Shown: positions 1 through 9,850, counted from the stretch's first letter. The stretch is 64,000 nt of DNA from DASYRM01 sp036004405 (GCA_036004405.1 DASYRM010000187.1:1-64000), one strand, 5' to 3'. Numbers and translations: made by a program. Notes: a model not told the origin generated them from the sequence alone.

Positions 1-899
<899 letters not shown>

Positions 900-904
900 G
901 AACC

Positions 905-999
905 TGGAGGCAGAGAAGGCGGAGAAGGCAGAGAAGGAACTCTCCGCTCTTTGACCATCTCCGCTTTCTCCGCCATCTCTGCCCTCTCCGCCCCCCTGT
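905..999. repeat. Imperfect polypurine/polypyrimidine inverted repeat between convergent genes
   Basis: The left arm (about 907-939) is built of hexamers like GGCAGA, GGCGGA and GAAGGC. The right arm (about 961-992) is the pyrimidine complement (CTCCGC, TTCTCC, CTCTGCC). Folded together they give a long imperfect hairpin between two converging stop codons. A bidirectional transcription terminator or a dispersed repeat are both possible. Confidence 0.5.
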
Positions 1000-3900
1000 C
1001 TACCGCACCGCAAACGCCGCGGTGTGTCCGGTCGGATCCCCGCTCACCGAGTAGTTCAACAGGTAGCTGCCGGGGGCAAATCCGTTCGTGCTCAGGTTGA
1101 AGATGTAGCCGCCGAGCCCGGCGTCGTAGCGGAAGTCGAAGTCCGGGTTCGCGTTGCCGGAGTCTTCCAGCGCCGCCGGCGTGTTGTTGCTGGTGCGCGT
1201 GACGCCGGTCGCGTGCAGCACGATCGACGGCGACGACAGGTTCGCGCCGGTGGCGTCGCACACCCGCACCTTGATCGGCACGGTGCTTCCCGCCTTCTTC
1301 GTGACCGTCGGATCGTACAGCGGGCAGATCGCGTAGCCCACCACGTAGGGATGCGCCACGCTCACCGCGTGCCCCACCTTGTCCGTGGCACTGACGGTGA
1401 AGGGATGCGCGCCGGCCGACGTGTCGAGGTTGCCGCCGGTCGGCACCGGTCCCGCGCACGTCGCGACGCCGGACCCGAAGTCGGTGCACGAATAGTCCGC
1501 CATCACGATCTGCCCCACCGTGTACGAGGGCGTCCCGGCCGCCGGCATCGCCACCACGACCGTGGGATCCTTCTTGTCGACGTTGATGCCGCTGATAGCA
1601 GGCACCTTGCCAGTGCAGTGCACAGCGGCGTCGCAGATCGGCCCGTGAGTGTCGGTCGAGGCATCGTCCGTCTCGGTGCCCAGCGGCACGCTGGTCGACA
1701 GGAAGAAGGATGCGTCGCCGTCGTCGTCGAGACCGAAGCCAGAGTCGAAGGCGATGCACGGCACGCTCACGTCGGAGTCGTGCCAGTCCTCGCCCACCGT
1801 GCCGCACCGCACGGTCGGCGCCGCCGCGTCGTCGATCTTCTCCCACATGCGCACGTACGCCTCGACGCCGGCGAACAGCGGCGCGAGTTCCGCCTTCGTC
1901 AGGCCGATCTTCTCCAGATCGGCAATGAAGTCGGGATACAGCCCGATGTGCGCCAGGCCATCGAAGTTGTAGTCCCACACGCGCGTGCCGAACTGATACT
2001 TGTCGACTGACCCGGCGGGGGTGAGATTGTCGAGGAAGGGGTAGGTCAGCTTACCTGCCTCTGGGTTGTAGCCGGGCCCGATATCGCCAAGCTGGCCCGG
2101 CTTGTTGCCGCAGAACCGGGCTCCGTACCGCGGCACCGGCCACGTGGAGAACCCGTTCATGTCGCTGCCGAACGACACGGCCTTGAGCTCGAGCCCCTTC
2201 GTCGCGTAGAGATAGACCTGGGCGAACGTCTGCGACGAGCCGCCGCAGTCAAAGGGAACGTTGTCGTTCGGATCGAAGTCGCGAATCCTCGCGCGCCCGC
2301 CCTGCGCGAGGGCCAGCGACACCGACCCGCCGAGAGCAACGATGCGCCTAATCGTGTCGTCGCTCTTCACGCCTTCGTGGCGGCCGGTCTTCCCGGCGTC
2401 CCATGGCTGACCGGGCGGCAGGAACGGTTTGGCCTCGGCGTGCGTCGAGGCGGCGCCGAGCAGGCCCGTATGCCCGGAGACGATGCCGGGATACTTCCGG
2501 TCTTCGGCGATCTTCAGGATGTCTTCGAGCGTCGCGGCGTCGCTGTGATCGACGTCGACCATCATCTGATGGTCCATCAGCTCGTTGACGAGTGTCGCGC
2601 CAAGGTCGGTGAGCCCACGACCGTTGCAGTTCGCTTGCGGCGCGGTGCCCACCTCGCCCGGCGCAGCCACGACGAGCAGGACCAGGCCGGCCGTCGCCAG
2701 CACCGGCAGGAATGGCCCCCCAATCAACAGGGCGATGTGCGCGAAGGTGGCGAAATCGGGGTTGATCGTGGACAGGTACGTATACGCCATCGGCGCGTAC
2801 ATGCTGAACAACGGTACGGCCGCGGTCAGCGTGCCCACCAGGACTCCCATCGTCGCAGTGAGGGTTCCAACGAGGAGCAGCGCCGTTGGTTCCCCGGCGA
2901 GTGCCGCCACCGACACACCCATGACCACGTCGAACGCGGTCTTTATGCCGCCCTGCACCGACCCGATCGTCTCCCGGATGTCGCTACGCCACTCGAGGCC
3001 GGCCGGGCACTGTGCCCCCGCAACGATGTCGAAGAACTGCCCGCCGTTGACGAGCGCGTTGGCCACTTCGAACAGGCCGTCGTAGAGCGCCGCGCCGCCG
3101 AACTGGTTGTCCATGATGTGCACGGGGTACACCACGCGGATCCCCATGTCGTAGTACTTCTGCACCTCCGCTTTGACGCCGTCGTCGTCGCAGTTGCCGT
3201 CGCGGCGGCACCGCCACGGCGTGTCCACCTCGGCGCCGAGCACAACGGCCAGCTTGCCCTTGTTGATGGCGTCGCGCGCTTCGGCCGCCGTCTTCACGAT
3301 CTTGTAGAACCCGTCACCGCCCTCCACCATGTCGATGTACTTCTCGAGGGCGATGGCACCTTCGATCTGACGCTTCACGGAGGAGTCGTCGTCGCACCCG
3401 AACGACAGGCGATGCACCGCCAAGTGGCACAGCACCTGGTTGTTCACGGCCAGCATCGTCATCAGCTTCAGGCCATGGTCGTGCGCCCGCTTGAGCCATT
3501 CCCAGTAGACCTGCTGCGCCGTGACCACGTCGAACGCCGGCCATCCTTGCATCAGCGGGAACCCGGCGGTGCCGTGCTCGGGCAGCTGGGCGATCATGCG
3601 GTTGAGGAGGTCGCCCTGGCCGTTCGAACCGTGGATTTCGATTCGCCAACAGGGGTTGCCCGGGACGCCGGTGCCGGCCGGGCACGGCGACGGCGGCACC
3701 GCTGCAAAGCAGAGGCCCACCTCGCACTTCGTTGCCGCCGGCGTGAAGGTCGCGGGTAGGTCGGTCAGCCCTAGGTAGTCCGCGGCCTGCGCCGCCGACA
3801 CATAGATGTAGTCGCTGTTCGGGAGCGCTCGTTTCCGGGCAGCATCGGGGTCGGCGAGGAACTGCGACCCATCGATATCGAACGGGTCCACCGGAGAGCC

Positions 3901-4131
3901 CCACACCTCCAGGCCGCCAAATGCCAGGTTGGCGAACTGGTGCACGTGGGTGTCGGCAAACCCCTCGATCTCAGGGTGGACCGTCGGCGGCGTGGGCGGC
4001 GTGATGTCCGAGGCGTAGACGACCGCGCGGCTGGCACCGGGGGGCAGCCCCAGCCAGATGAACACCGCCACGAGGGTTCGGGACGCCAGACGCGCGGCAC
4101 GCGAGTGCCTGAACCGACAGGTGATCCGCAT
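1000..4131 (-). CDS. Secreted amidohydrolase / M19-like dipeptidase with C-terminal PxKF domain
   Basis: A 1043-residue exported protein. An N-terminal hydrophobic segment (about 16-36) acts as signal or anchor. Metal-ligand motifs typical of amidohydrolase or renal-dipeptidase folds follow: DTHVH at 60-64, VYPVHIMDN at 334-342, DVDHSD at 526-531, SGHTG at 552-556 and FGSDMNG at 654-660. An unusually hydrophobic stretch (about 397-493) lies inside the catalytic region and looks like three or four membrane helices. An Ig/HYR-like segment and a PxKF-type domain (VPIKVRV, with CPLYDP before it) finish the protein, suggesting cell-surface or extracellular display. The ATG has a GGAGAG ribosome site just upstream. 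Substrate unknown. The family could also be a plain membrane dipeptidase. Confidence 0.75.
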   Translation of the reverse strand: MRITCRFRHSRAARLASRTLVAVFIWLGLPPGASRAVVYASDITPPTPPTVHPEIEGFADTHVHQFANLAFGGLEVWGSPVDPFDIDGSQFLADPDAARKRALPNSDYIYVSAAQAADYLGLTDLPATFTPAATKCEVGLCFAAVPPSPCPAGTGVPGNPCWRIEIHGSNGQGDLLNRMIAQLPEHGTAGFPLMQGWPAFDVVTAQQVYWEWLKRAHDHGLKLMTMLAVNNQVLCHLAVHRLSFGCDDDSSVKRQIEGAIALEKYIDMVEGGDGFYKIVKTAAEARDAINKGKLAVVLGAEVDTPWRCRRDGNCDDDGVKAEVQKYYDMGIRVVYPVHIMDNQFGGAALYDGLFEVANALVNGGQFFDIVAGAQCPAGLEWRSDIRETIGSVQGGIKTAFDVVMGVSVAALAGEPTALLLVGTLTATMGVLVGTLTAAVPLFSMYAPMAYTYLSTINPDFATFAHIALLIGGPFLPVLATAGLVLLVVAAPGEVGTAPQANCNGRGLTDLGATLVNELMDHQMMVDVDHSDAATLEDILKIAEDRKYPGIVSGHTGLLGAASTHAEAKPFLPPGQPWDAGKTGRHEGVKSDDTIRRIVALGGSVSLALAQGGRARIRDFDPNDNVPFDCGGSSQTFAQVYLYATKGLELKAVSFGSDMNGFSTWPVPRYGARFCGNKPGQLGDIGPGYNPEAGKLTYPFLDNLTPAGSVDKYQFGTRVWDYNFDGLAHIGLYPDFIADLEKIGLTKAELAPLFAGVEAYVRMWEKIDDAAAPTVRCGTVGEDWHDSDVSVPCIAFDSGFGLDDDGDASFFLSTSVPLGTETDDASTDTHGPICDAAVHCTGKVPAISGINVDKKDPTVVVAMPAAGTPSYTVGQIVMADYSCTDFGSGVATCAGPVPTGGNLDTSAGAHPFTVSATDKVGHAVSVAHPYVVGYAICPLYDPTVTKKAGSTVPIKVRVCDATGANLSSPSIVLHATGVTRTSNNTPAALEDSGNANPDFDFRYDAGLGGYIFNLSTNGFAPGSYLLNYSVSGDPTGHTAAFAVR

Positions 4132-4227
4132 GGGGGGACTCTCCTCGACCCTTTACGCGCGGTTTCAGGCAGAACCGGCTCATGCCCGGTCAGGGCGAGA
4201 GGTCGAGGGGGCAGGCTGCCCGGCGGG

Positions 4228-5736
4228 CTACCAGCGCGGCGTCACCTTCGGGGGCGTGCGGATCGGCTGCAAGGCGGCAATCCGCCGGTCGTAACCGGGC
4301 GGCTCGATGGTCACCGCCGGATCGGTCACCCGCCGCCAGATCGTCAACCGTCTCACCCGCTTCACGGCGCGAAAGCCGCTGGCGGGCGGTCCGGCGGCGG
4401 CCGGCGCGATGACGTGGCTCACGTAGCGGGCCGGATCGGCGCGCACCGTGTCGAAGCCGTCGGTCAACGGAAAGTACAGCGGGACGTCGTGATGCAGGTC
4501 GTAGTACGGCGGCAGATACCAGCCGTCGTTGCCGCTGGCATCGAGCACCGCCACGACGTCGGGCTCCCGCGCCAGGGTCCGATAGGCCTCGCGCGTCTGA
4601 TCGCGGGACATGTGCCGGCGGAAGACAAACCGGTTTTCGTATGGCAGCCGGTCATACAGCCCCAGCGCTGACGCCCCCATCAAGCCGGCAAAGAGGACCG
4701 GCTCCAGCACCGGCGCAATCCGCGCGAGGCGGGGAAGGGCGGCGGCCAGGAGGCGTCCGCGATCCGCCACGAGCGCGGCCAGCCCGATCAGCCATAGCGG
4801 CGTCAGCAGGAAGACGAAGCGTGACTCCTTGTGAGCCACGGTGGAGAACGCCGCGGCAACGACGAGCGCCATCGCGATGAGCGGCCAGCTGACTCGCCAC
4901 GACAATGCAAGGCCGAGCGCCCCGGCCAGGCAGAGTCCGCCCGACAGGAAGGCGACCGACAGGAGATACCAGTAGAACGGCTCGGTGCCGAAGCGCACCA
5001 TCTGGTTCTGCCCCACGTTGAACTGGATGCTGCCGACGATCGACGCAAACCAGACGCCCCACGTGTAGTCGTCCAGAGCACCGCCGGCCGCGATGACCAG
5101 CAGCCCGGCCACCGCCGCGGGCCACGCACGCCGCCGCCACCGCCAGCCCGCGGCCAGCCCGATCACGGCGGCGACGGGCACCAGCTGAACGCGCAGCACA
5201 CACATCAGCCCGATCAGCGCGCCGCAGCTCAGAGTCACGCGGCGGCGGGGCTCGGCAAAGAGCAGCGCCAGCGCGGCGAGCGCCGGATAGGCCGCCAGCG
5301 CGTCCACCGTCGAGCGATGACCGTACGAGACCAGCTCGTACCAAAAGGCGGTGAAGACCAGGGCGAGCCACCCGGCCGATTCGGAAACGAGCGCACGGCC
5401 GATGCGGTAGGCGGAATACGGAATCGCCAGGCTCACGGCGCTCAGTACTGCCTTGATGACCGGTTGATAGACCTGCGGGGTGTCGAGCCCGGCGCGGCGG
5501 GTGAGCTCGAGGATACCGGCGATGAACAAGGCCGGTGCCCACGACCGCGTCCCGTAGTCGTACTCCCACGGAATCATGCCGGCGCCGAAGACGAGGCGGT
5601 GCGCCTGTTCGAGGTACTGCATCACCTCGTCAGGCTGCAGCACCGAATCGGTCGACAGGCCGACGGCGAACCGCGCCGCGAACGCGAGCACCAGCACGTG
5701 CCAGACGCGCAGGCGCGGGATGACCGGCGGGTTCAC
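4228..5736 (-). CDS. GT22-family mannosyltransferase-like integral membrane glycosyltransferase
   Basis: A 502-residue polytopic membrane protein resembling the ALG9/PIG-B (GT22) family, which transfers sugars from a polyprenyl-phosphate donor. The GT22 signature is seen near the N-terminus: QPDEVMQYLEQAH (about 34-46) with the acidic pair Asp36-Glu37, then IPWEYDYGTRSWAP. Ten or so hydrophobic helices follow. I chose the GTG at 5736 because it overlaps the TGA of the upstream gene in a GTGA, and because the preceding 33 codons of open frame are unlike a membrane leader. It is therefore probably translated together with the upstream secreted protein. GT22 enzymes are mainly eukaryotic with scattered bacterial members. 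The acceptor is unknown. Confidence 0.8.
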   Translation of the reverse strand: MNPPVIPRLRVWHVLVLAFAARFAVGLSTDSVLQPDEVMQYLEQAHRLVFGAGMIPWEYDYGTRSWAPALFIAGILELTRRAGLDTPQVYQPVIKAVLSAVSLAIPYSAYRIGRALVSESAGWLALVFTAFWYELVSYGHRSTVDALAAYPALAALALLFAEPRRRVTLSCGALIGLMCVLRVQLVPVAAVIGLAAGWRWRRRAWPAAVAGLLVIAAGGALDDYTWGVWFASIVGSIQFNVGQNQMVRFGTEPFYWYLLSVAFLSGGLCLAGALGLALSWRVSWPLIAMALVVAAAFSTVAHKESRFVFLLTPLWLIGLAALVADRGRLLAAALPRLARIAPVLEPVLFAGLMGASALGLYDRLPYENRFVFRRHMSRDQTREAYRTLAREPDVVAVLDASGNDGWYLPPYYDLHHDVPLYFPLTDGFDTVRADPARYVSHVIAPAAAGPPASGFRAVKRVRRLTIWRRVTDPAVTIEPPGYDRRIAALQPIRTPPKVTPRW

Positions 5737-6539
5737 TGGCCGACCAGGCGCCCCGCGCTTTTCTCGTTGTCGGTGCAGTGGTAGTCGAGGAGCTCCGTGT
5801 CCACCGCGAGATCCTGCATGAGCGTCACCGTCCACGGGCGGGCGTACGCCTTGGGGTCGTTGACGGTGACCTCGATCTGGAGGTGGCCGAAGTCGGGCCG
5901 CCGGAAGCGCTCGGTGACGCGCGCCGCCGAGGTCAGCGGGCTGCCGTTGCGATCGATCCAGGTGTCGTCGCGGAAGCCGTTGCTCTCGACCACCAGCGTG
6001 TCACCTTCCCAGCGCCCGACGGAGTAGCCGTTCCACGTCGGCTCGGGATCAGACGGCAGGGCGCGGCCGTCCATGAAGATCTGGCGGTAGGTCACGTCGC
6101 GCTCCGACAGGATGAGGACGAGATTCGGCTGCTGCACCACTTTGCGTGGCGGCGGATAGGTGTGGAATCGAAACAGCCCGCCAGGACGACACAGACCAAT
6201 CGGGTCGTCCTTCGCGTTGTCGGCCTGACGTTGTTTCACGAGCGCCGCCGCCCACGGCAGGTACGGCAGACCGCCTTGCAGCGTCGCGCCGAAGTCGAAG
6301 AACTCCGGACCAGCCTGGTAGTCGGCACACCCGAACCGGCCGCAGCCGTCGAAGTGCAGATACCAGATACCGGACAGATCCGGACGGCGGTCAGCCGTGC
6401 GCGGCGCGGCGGCTTTCAGATTGGGCTTGCCGTCGGGCAGACGCGGAATGCCGGGTGTCCGCAGTGTGATCCACTGCGCCGAGAGCACGCACTGGCACGA
6501 CAGCACGACGAGCGTCAGCAGCAGAGCACGGCGAGGCAT
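5733..6539 (-). CDS. Uncharacterised secreted protein, acidobacterial family
   Basis: A 268-residue protein starting at the ATG before PRRALLLTL, where a typical signal peptide begins (cleavage near SAQ). The upstream 18 codons of open frame are not needed. Recognisable stretches are PDLSGIW, GDTLVVES, VTERFRR and PWTV, and the same motifs recur in the gene at 25251-26267, so both belong to one family of secreted proteins common in Acidobacteriota. No catalytic residues or known fold can be named. It ends with a GTGA overlap into the GT22 glycosyltransferase, hinting at a joint envelope role. Confidence 0.75.
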   Translation of the reverse strand: MPRRALLLTLVVLSCQCVLSAQWITLRTPGIPRLPDGKPNLKAAAPRTADRRPDLSGIWYLHFDGCGRFGCADYQAGPEFFDFGATLQGGLPYLPWAAALVKQRQADNAKDDPIGLCRPGGLFRFHTYPPPRKVVQQPNLVLILSERDVTYRQIFMDGRALPSDPEPTWNGYSVGRWEGDTLVVESNGFRDDTWIDRNGSPLTSAARVTERFRRPDFGHLQIEVTVNDPKAYARPWTVTLMQDLAVDTELLDYHCTDNEKSAGRLVGQ

Positions 6540-6580
6540 GACCGATAGCCTACTCCCTCTGAACGCCGAATTAATCGGGC

Positions 6581-6792
6581 GCTCATGCCGCACTCATCGC
6601 CGCTGTGCTGGTCGCGGGCGCCGCCGGCGTCGCGCGCGCCGACACCTTGGACGTCAGGGTACCGTTCCCGTTCGTCGTGCACGGGCAGACATTGCCGGCG
6701 ACGCGCCGGTGCTGACGTTCAGGCGCGGCGAGACGGAGTATCGACTCGCCGACATCTGGGAGTCCGGATCGAAGGGCGAGAGCGTCCGCTAG
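6581..6792 (+). pseudogene. Remnant of a small secreted protein, internal deletion and frameshift
   Basis: The first part reads in one frame as a signal peptide followed by TLDVRVPFPFVVHGQTLPA (about 6641-6700). The end reads in another frame as APVLTFRRGETEYRLADIW up to TAG at 6790. The two halves look like the start and end of the small exported proteins seen in acidobacteria that begin with a DVxVPFxFxVxGxxLPA segment. The middle 30 or so residues are gone and the frame is broken. No convincing start codon is left. Confidence 0.6.
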
Positions 6793-6793
6793 C

Positions 6794-7744
6794 CTATTTG
6801 GCGCGGGGATGCGCCTTGCGGTAGGCCAGCTGCAGCTGCGCCATGTTGACGTGCGTGTAGCGTTGCGTGGTGGAGAGCTGCACGTGCCCCAGCAGCTCCT
6901 GGATCGCGCGCAGGTCGGCGCCGTGCTCCAGGAGATGCGTGGCAAACGAATGGCGCAGCGCGTGAGGGCTGATGCCGAAACGCGTGCTGCACCCCGCCAT
7001 GTAGCGGGAAACGAGCCGCTGCACGCTGCGGCCGGTCAGCCGCGTGCCGCGGAAGTTGACGAACACCGGCTCCCGGCGCGCCTCGGCGCTTCGCCTCGCG
7101 CCTGGCGCGGGCCGGGCGTCGGCGGCGATCGCGGCCTCGCGCAGCACCACACGATCTTTGAGCCACGCGCCCAGGGCACCCTTCGCGCTGGTGTTGAAGG
7201 GCACGAGGCGTTCTTTCCTGCCCTTGCCCATCACCCGCACGATGCGCGCACTCAGGTTCACGTCGCCGAGATCGAGCTGCACGAGCTCGCTGAGGCGCAG
7301 GCCCGAGGCATAGAACAGTTCGAGAATCGCCCGATCGCGCCGGCCGAGCGGATCCCCAGTGTCGGGCATCTCGAGCAGGCGCGTCATCTCGTCCACCGAC
7401 AGGTGGGCGGGCACCTTGTGCTCGCGCTTCGGCGACACCGCCAGCGACGCGGGGTCGATCTCGATGATGCCCTCTCGGCGCAGATAGCGTCCGAAGGCGC
7501 GGAGCGCTGAGAGCTTCCGCGAGACCGAGGAGCGCGCGTGCCCCTGCCGGTACAGTTCGGCCATGAACGCCCGCACCGCGGCGAGATCGAGCTGCGCCGG
7601 CGTGAGATCCTCGGGCGTGGAGCCGCGCGCGGTGGCCGTGAACTGGAGGAACTGCGCGATGTCGCTGGCGTAGGCCTCGACGGTGTGCGCCGAGGCGTTG
7701 CGGTTGAGGCTCAGGTGATCGAGGAACGCGCGCAGCTCGGTCAC
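6794..7744 (-). CDS. xerC: Tyrosine recombinase XerC/XerD-type
   Basis: A 316-residue site-specific recombinase that resolves chromosome dimers at dif. The N-terminal SAM-like core-binding domain covers about 1-90, the catalytic domain the rest. Active-site residues are all present: Arg150 in ASGLRLSEL, Lys174 in GKGRKER, His261 and Arg264 in HALRH, His287 in LGHVQLSTT and the nucleophile Tyr296 in QRYTHV. I chose the GTG at 7744 because it overlaps the trmFO stop in a GTGA, the same arrangement used by other pairs here. Its place directly after trmFO is the housekeeping context known from many bacteria, so it is not a phage integrase. Confidence 0.92.
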   Translation of the reverse strand: MTELRAFLDHLSLNRNASAHTVEAYASDIAQFLQFTATARGSTPEDLTPAQLDLAAVRAFMAELYRQGHARSSVSRKLSALRAFGRYLRREGIIEIDPASLAVSPKREHKVPAHLSVDEMTRLLEMPDTGDPLGRRDRAILELFYASGLRLSELVQLDLGDVNLSARIVRVMGKGRKERLVPFNTSAKGALGAWLKDRVVLREAAIAADARPAPGARRSAEARREPVFVNFRGTRLTGRSVQRLVSRYMAGCSTRFGISPHALRHSFATHLLEHGADLRAIQELLGHVQLSTTQRYTHVNMAQLQLAYRKAHPRAK

Positions 7745-9147
7745 GAGACGGCCGACGGCGTCATCCTTCGCTCGCCGTCGGCGAGCTTCGGATGACAAGC
7801 CATCCACTCGCCGAGCACGCGGAGCGCGCGCTCGGAGGTTGCGGCCTTGCGATCGGCCTTGCGGCTGCGGCCGCCCGCCGCATCGGGCGGCGGCATGATG
7901 CCGAACGTGATGTTGGTCGGTTGGTAGTGGCGCGGATCGGCGTGCGACACGTAGTGCGCCAGCGCCCCGATGGCCGTCTCGCGCGGCGGCACCCGCGGCG
8001 CCTCACCGCGCGCCACCGCGGCGGCATTCAGGCCGGCGATGAGGCCCGACGCCGCCGATTCCACGTAGCCCTCGACGCCGGAGATCTGGCCGGCGAAAAA
8101 CAGGTCGTCGCGCGACTTCACCTGCCACGTCGGCCGCAGCACGGTTGGCCCGTTGATGTAGGTGTTGCGGTGGACGATCCCGAAGCGGACGAACTCCGCG
8201 TGCTCGAGGCCCGGAATCATTTTCAGGACGCGCGCCTGCTCGCCCCACTTCAACTGCGTCTGAAAGCCGACCAGGCTGTAGTGGTCACCCGCGATGTTGT
8301 CCTGTCGCAGCTGCACCACCGCGTAGGGCGTGCGCCCGGTGCGCGGATCGACGAGGCCAACCGGCTTCATCGGGCCAAAGCGCAGCGTGTCGGCGCCGCG
8401 GTGCGCCATCACCTCGATCGGCAGGCACCCCTCGAAGAAGGTCTCCTTCTCGAAGTCGTGCACAGTGGCGGACTCGGCGGCGGTGAGCGCGGCGTAAAAG
8501 GCCTCGTACTGCTCGCGCGTCATCGGGCAGTTCAAGTAGTCGCCTTCTCCATCGTCCACGCCGCAGGCAGGGCCCCCGTCGCCTCCGCGCAGACTCCTCC
8601 CCCACCGCGAGGCGCGGAACACGACGTCGTAGTCGATGCTGTCGGCGAGGACGATCGGGCTGACCGCGTCGTAGAAATAGAGGTGATCGCCGCCGACGAG
8701 GGCGGCGATGTCGGCCGACAGCGCCGCGCTCGTGAGCGGCCCGGTGGCGATCACGAGCGGGAACATCGACGGATCGCCCGGCACGCGCATCACTTCCTCG
8801 CGCACGATCGTGATGCGTGGGTGACCGCTGACGGCGTCGGTGACGGCCTGCGCGAAGCGCTCGCGATCGACGGCCAGCGCCGCACCCGCCGGCACGCGGT
8901 TGGCGTCGGCGGCACGCATCACCAGCGACCCGAGCCGCCGCATCTCTTCTTTCAGGAGACCGACGGCGTTATCCAGCTTGTCGCCACGAAACGAGTTGGA
9001 GCACACGAGCTCGGCGAGGCGGTCGGTCTTGTGCACCTCGGTGGGCCTCACCGGCCGCATCTCGTGGAGCACCACCGGCACGCCCTGCTCGGCCGCCTGC
9101 CACGAGGCTTCGGAGCCAGCCAACCCGCCGCCGATCACGTGGATCAT
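7741..9147 (-). CDS. trmFO: Methylenetetrahydrofolate-tRNA-(uracil-5-)-methyltransferase TrmFO
   Basis: A 468-residue FAD-dependent enzyme that makes 5-methyluridine at tRNA position 54 using methylenetetrahydrofolate. The N-terminal dinucleotide-binding motif GGGLAGSEA (6-14) and the following VLHEMRP are diagnostic. Also present are CSNSFRG, DYLNCPM, LRFGPMKPVGL and the FFAGQISGVEGYVESAASG segment that closes the FAD site. Length is slightly above the usual 435-450, the excess being a short charged tail. The ATG at 9147 gives a family-like N-terminus. It is followed by xerC with a 4-base overlap and is transcribed away from the sigma/kinase pair. Confidence 0.96.
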   Translation of the reverse strand: MIHVIGGGLAGSEASWQAAEQGVPVVLHEMRPVRPTEVHKTDRLAELVCSNSFRGDKLDNAVGLLKEEMRRLGSLVMRAADANRVPAGAALAVDRERFAQAVTDAVSGHPRITIVREEVMRVPGDPSMFPLVIATGPLTSAALSADIAALVGGDHLYFYDAVSPIVLADSIDYDVVFRASRWGRSLRGGDGGPACGVDDGEGDYLNCPMTREQYEAFYAALTAAESATVHDFEKETFFEGCLPIEVMAHRGADTLRFGPMKPVGLVDPRTGRTPYAVVQLRQDNIAGDHYSLVGFQTQLKWGEQARVLKMIPGLEHAEFVRFGIVHRNTYINGPTVLRPTWQVKSRDDLFFAGQISGVEGYVESAASGLIAGLNAAAVARGEAPRVPPRETAIGALAHYVSHADPRHYQPTNITFGIMPPPDAAGGRSRKADRKAATSERALRVLGEWMACHPKLADGERRMTPSAVS

Positions 9148-9174
9148 CGGGACTATTGTGACCCTGTTGACCTT

Positions 9175-9193
9175 GGCGGCCTAAGAGGCCGCC
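9175..9193. repeat. Short hairpin between divergent trmFO and sigma genes
   Basis: Perfect 7-bp arms GGCGGCC and GGCCGCC around a TAAGA loop. It lies in the shared upstream region and belongs, by shape, to the dispersed hairpins described in the findings. Confidence 0.6.
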
Positions 9194-9205
9194 GGCACCG
9201 CGTTT

Positions 9206-9235
9206 TTGACGGTCCGCGAAACGTGTGCATACACT
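9206..9235 (+). promoter_or_regulatory. Sigma-70-type promoter for the ECF sigma/kinase pair
   Basis: TTGACG at 9206-9211 and TACACT at 9230-9235 are 18 bp apart. The expected start point, about 7 bases after the -10 box, falls on the GTG at 9242, so the message would be leaderless. This also supports GTG 9242 as the start. Confidence 0.5.
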
Positions 9236-9241
9236 CCCGCT

Positions 9242-9850
9242 GTGGCTGAGTCCGACCGGCCGGCGGAGATCACACAGCTCCTGCAGCGCTGGCAGAGCGG
9301 CAGCCGGGACGCGTTCGACCGCCTGATCCCGCTCGTCTACGAAGAGCTGCATGTCCTCGCGTCCCGCCAGCTGGTTCGCGAGTGGCGCGCGGACCGGCCC
9401 CAGACCACGGCCGTCGTGCACGAAGCCTACGTTCGGCTGTTTGGACAGCGCGACATCGACTGGCAGAACCGCGGTCATTTCTTCGCCATCGCCGCGCAGC
9501 TGATGCGGCGGATCCTCGTGGACCATGCGCGCCGCCATCTGCGCCAGAAGCGCGGCGGCGGAACGGAAGCGACCGAAGTTCCGCATACGCTCGCGGCCGC
9601 GGCGCCGGCTGTGGACGCCGTCGACGCGCTCGATCTCGACCGCGCGCTCCAGAAGCTCGAGCGGCTCGACCCCGACCAGGGGCGAATCGTCGAACTGCGG
9701 TTCTTTGCCGGCCTGACGGTGGAAGAGACCGCCGCGGCGCTCAACATCTCCCCCGCCACGGTGAAGCGTGAATGGACGATCGCCAAGGGATGGCTGCTTC
9801 GGGAGCTCGGCGGCCACTCCTGGCCGGACGACGCCGCCACGCCGGACTGA
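9242..9850 (+). CDS. ECF RNA polymerase sigma factor, TIGR02999-like
   Basis: A 202-residue sigma factor of the group found mainly in Acidobacteriota and Planctomycetes. Region 2 has the typical ITQLLQRWQSGSRDAFDRL and LVYEELHVLA stretches with the DxQNRGHFFAIAAQLMRRIL helix. Region 4 has GLTVEETAAALNISPATVKREW, a clear helix-turn-helix. A longer frame could start at a codon at 9206, but that codon is inside the -35 box, so GTG 9242 is preferred. No anti-sigma factor follows. Instead a receptor-like Ser/Thr kinase starts 25 bases downstream, an arrangement where the kinase probably controls, or is controlled by, this sigma factor. Confidence 0.88.
   Translation: MAESDRPAEITQLLQRWQSGSRDAFDRLIPLVYEELHVLASRQLVREWRADRPQTTAVVHEAYVRLFGQRDIDWQNRGHFFAIAAQLMRRILVDHARRHLRQKRGGGTEATEVPHTLAAAAPAVDAVDALDLDRALQKLERLDPDQGRIVELRFFAGLTVEETAAALNISPATVKREWTIAKGWLLRELGGHSWPDDAATPD

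Noticed and set aside
2377..3759. A plus-strand open frame of 460 codons opposite the secreted hydrolase
   Set aside because: Shadow frame; His/Arg/Val-rich and without similarity to known proteins.
6794..7744. Tyrosine recombinase as a mobile-element integrase
   Set aside because: It overlaps trmFO, the housekeeping neighbour of xerC in many bacteria, and there are no attachment sites, tRNA or phage genes near it.
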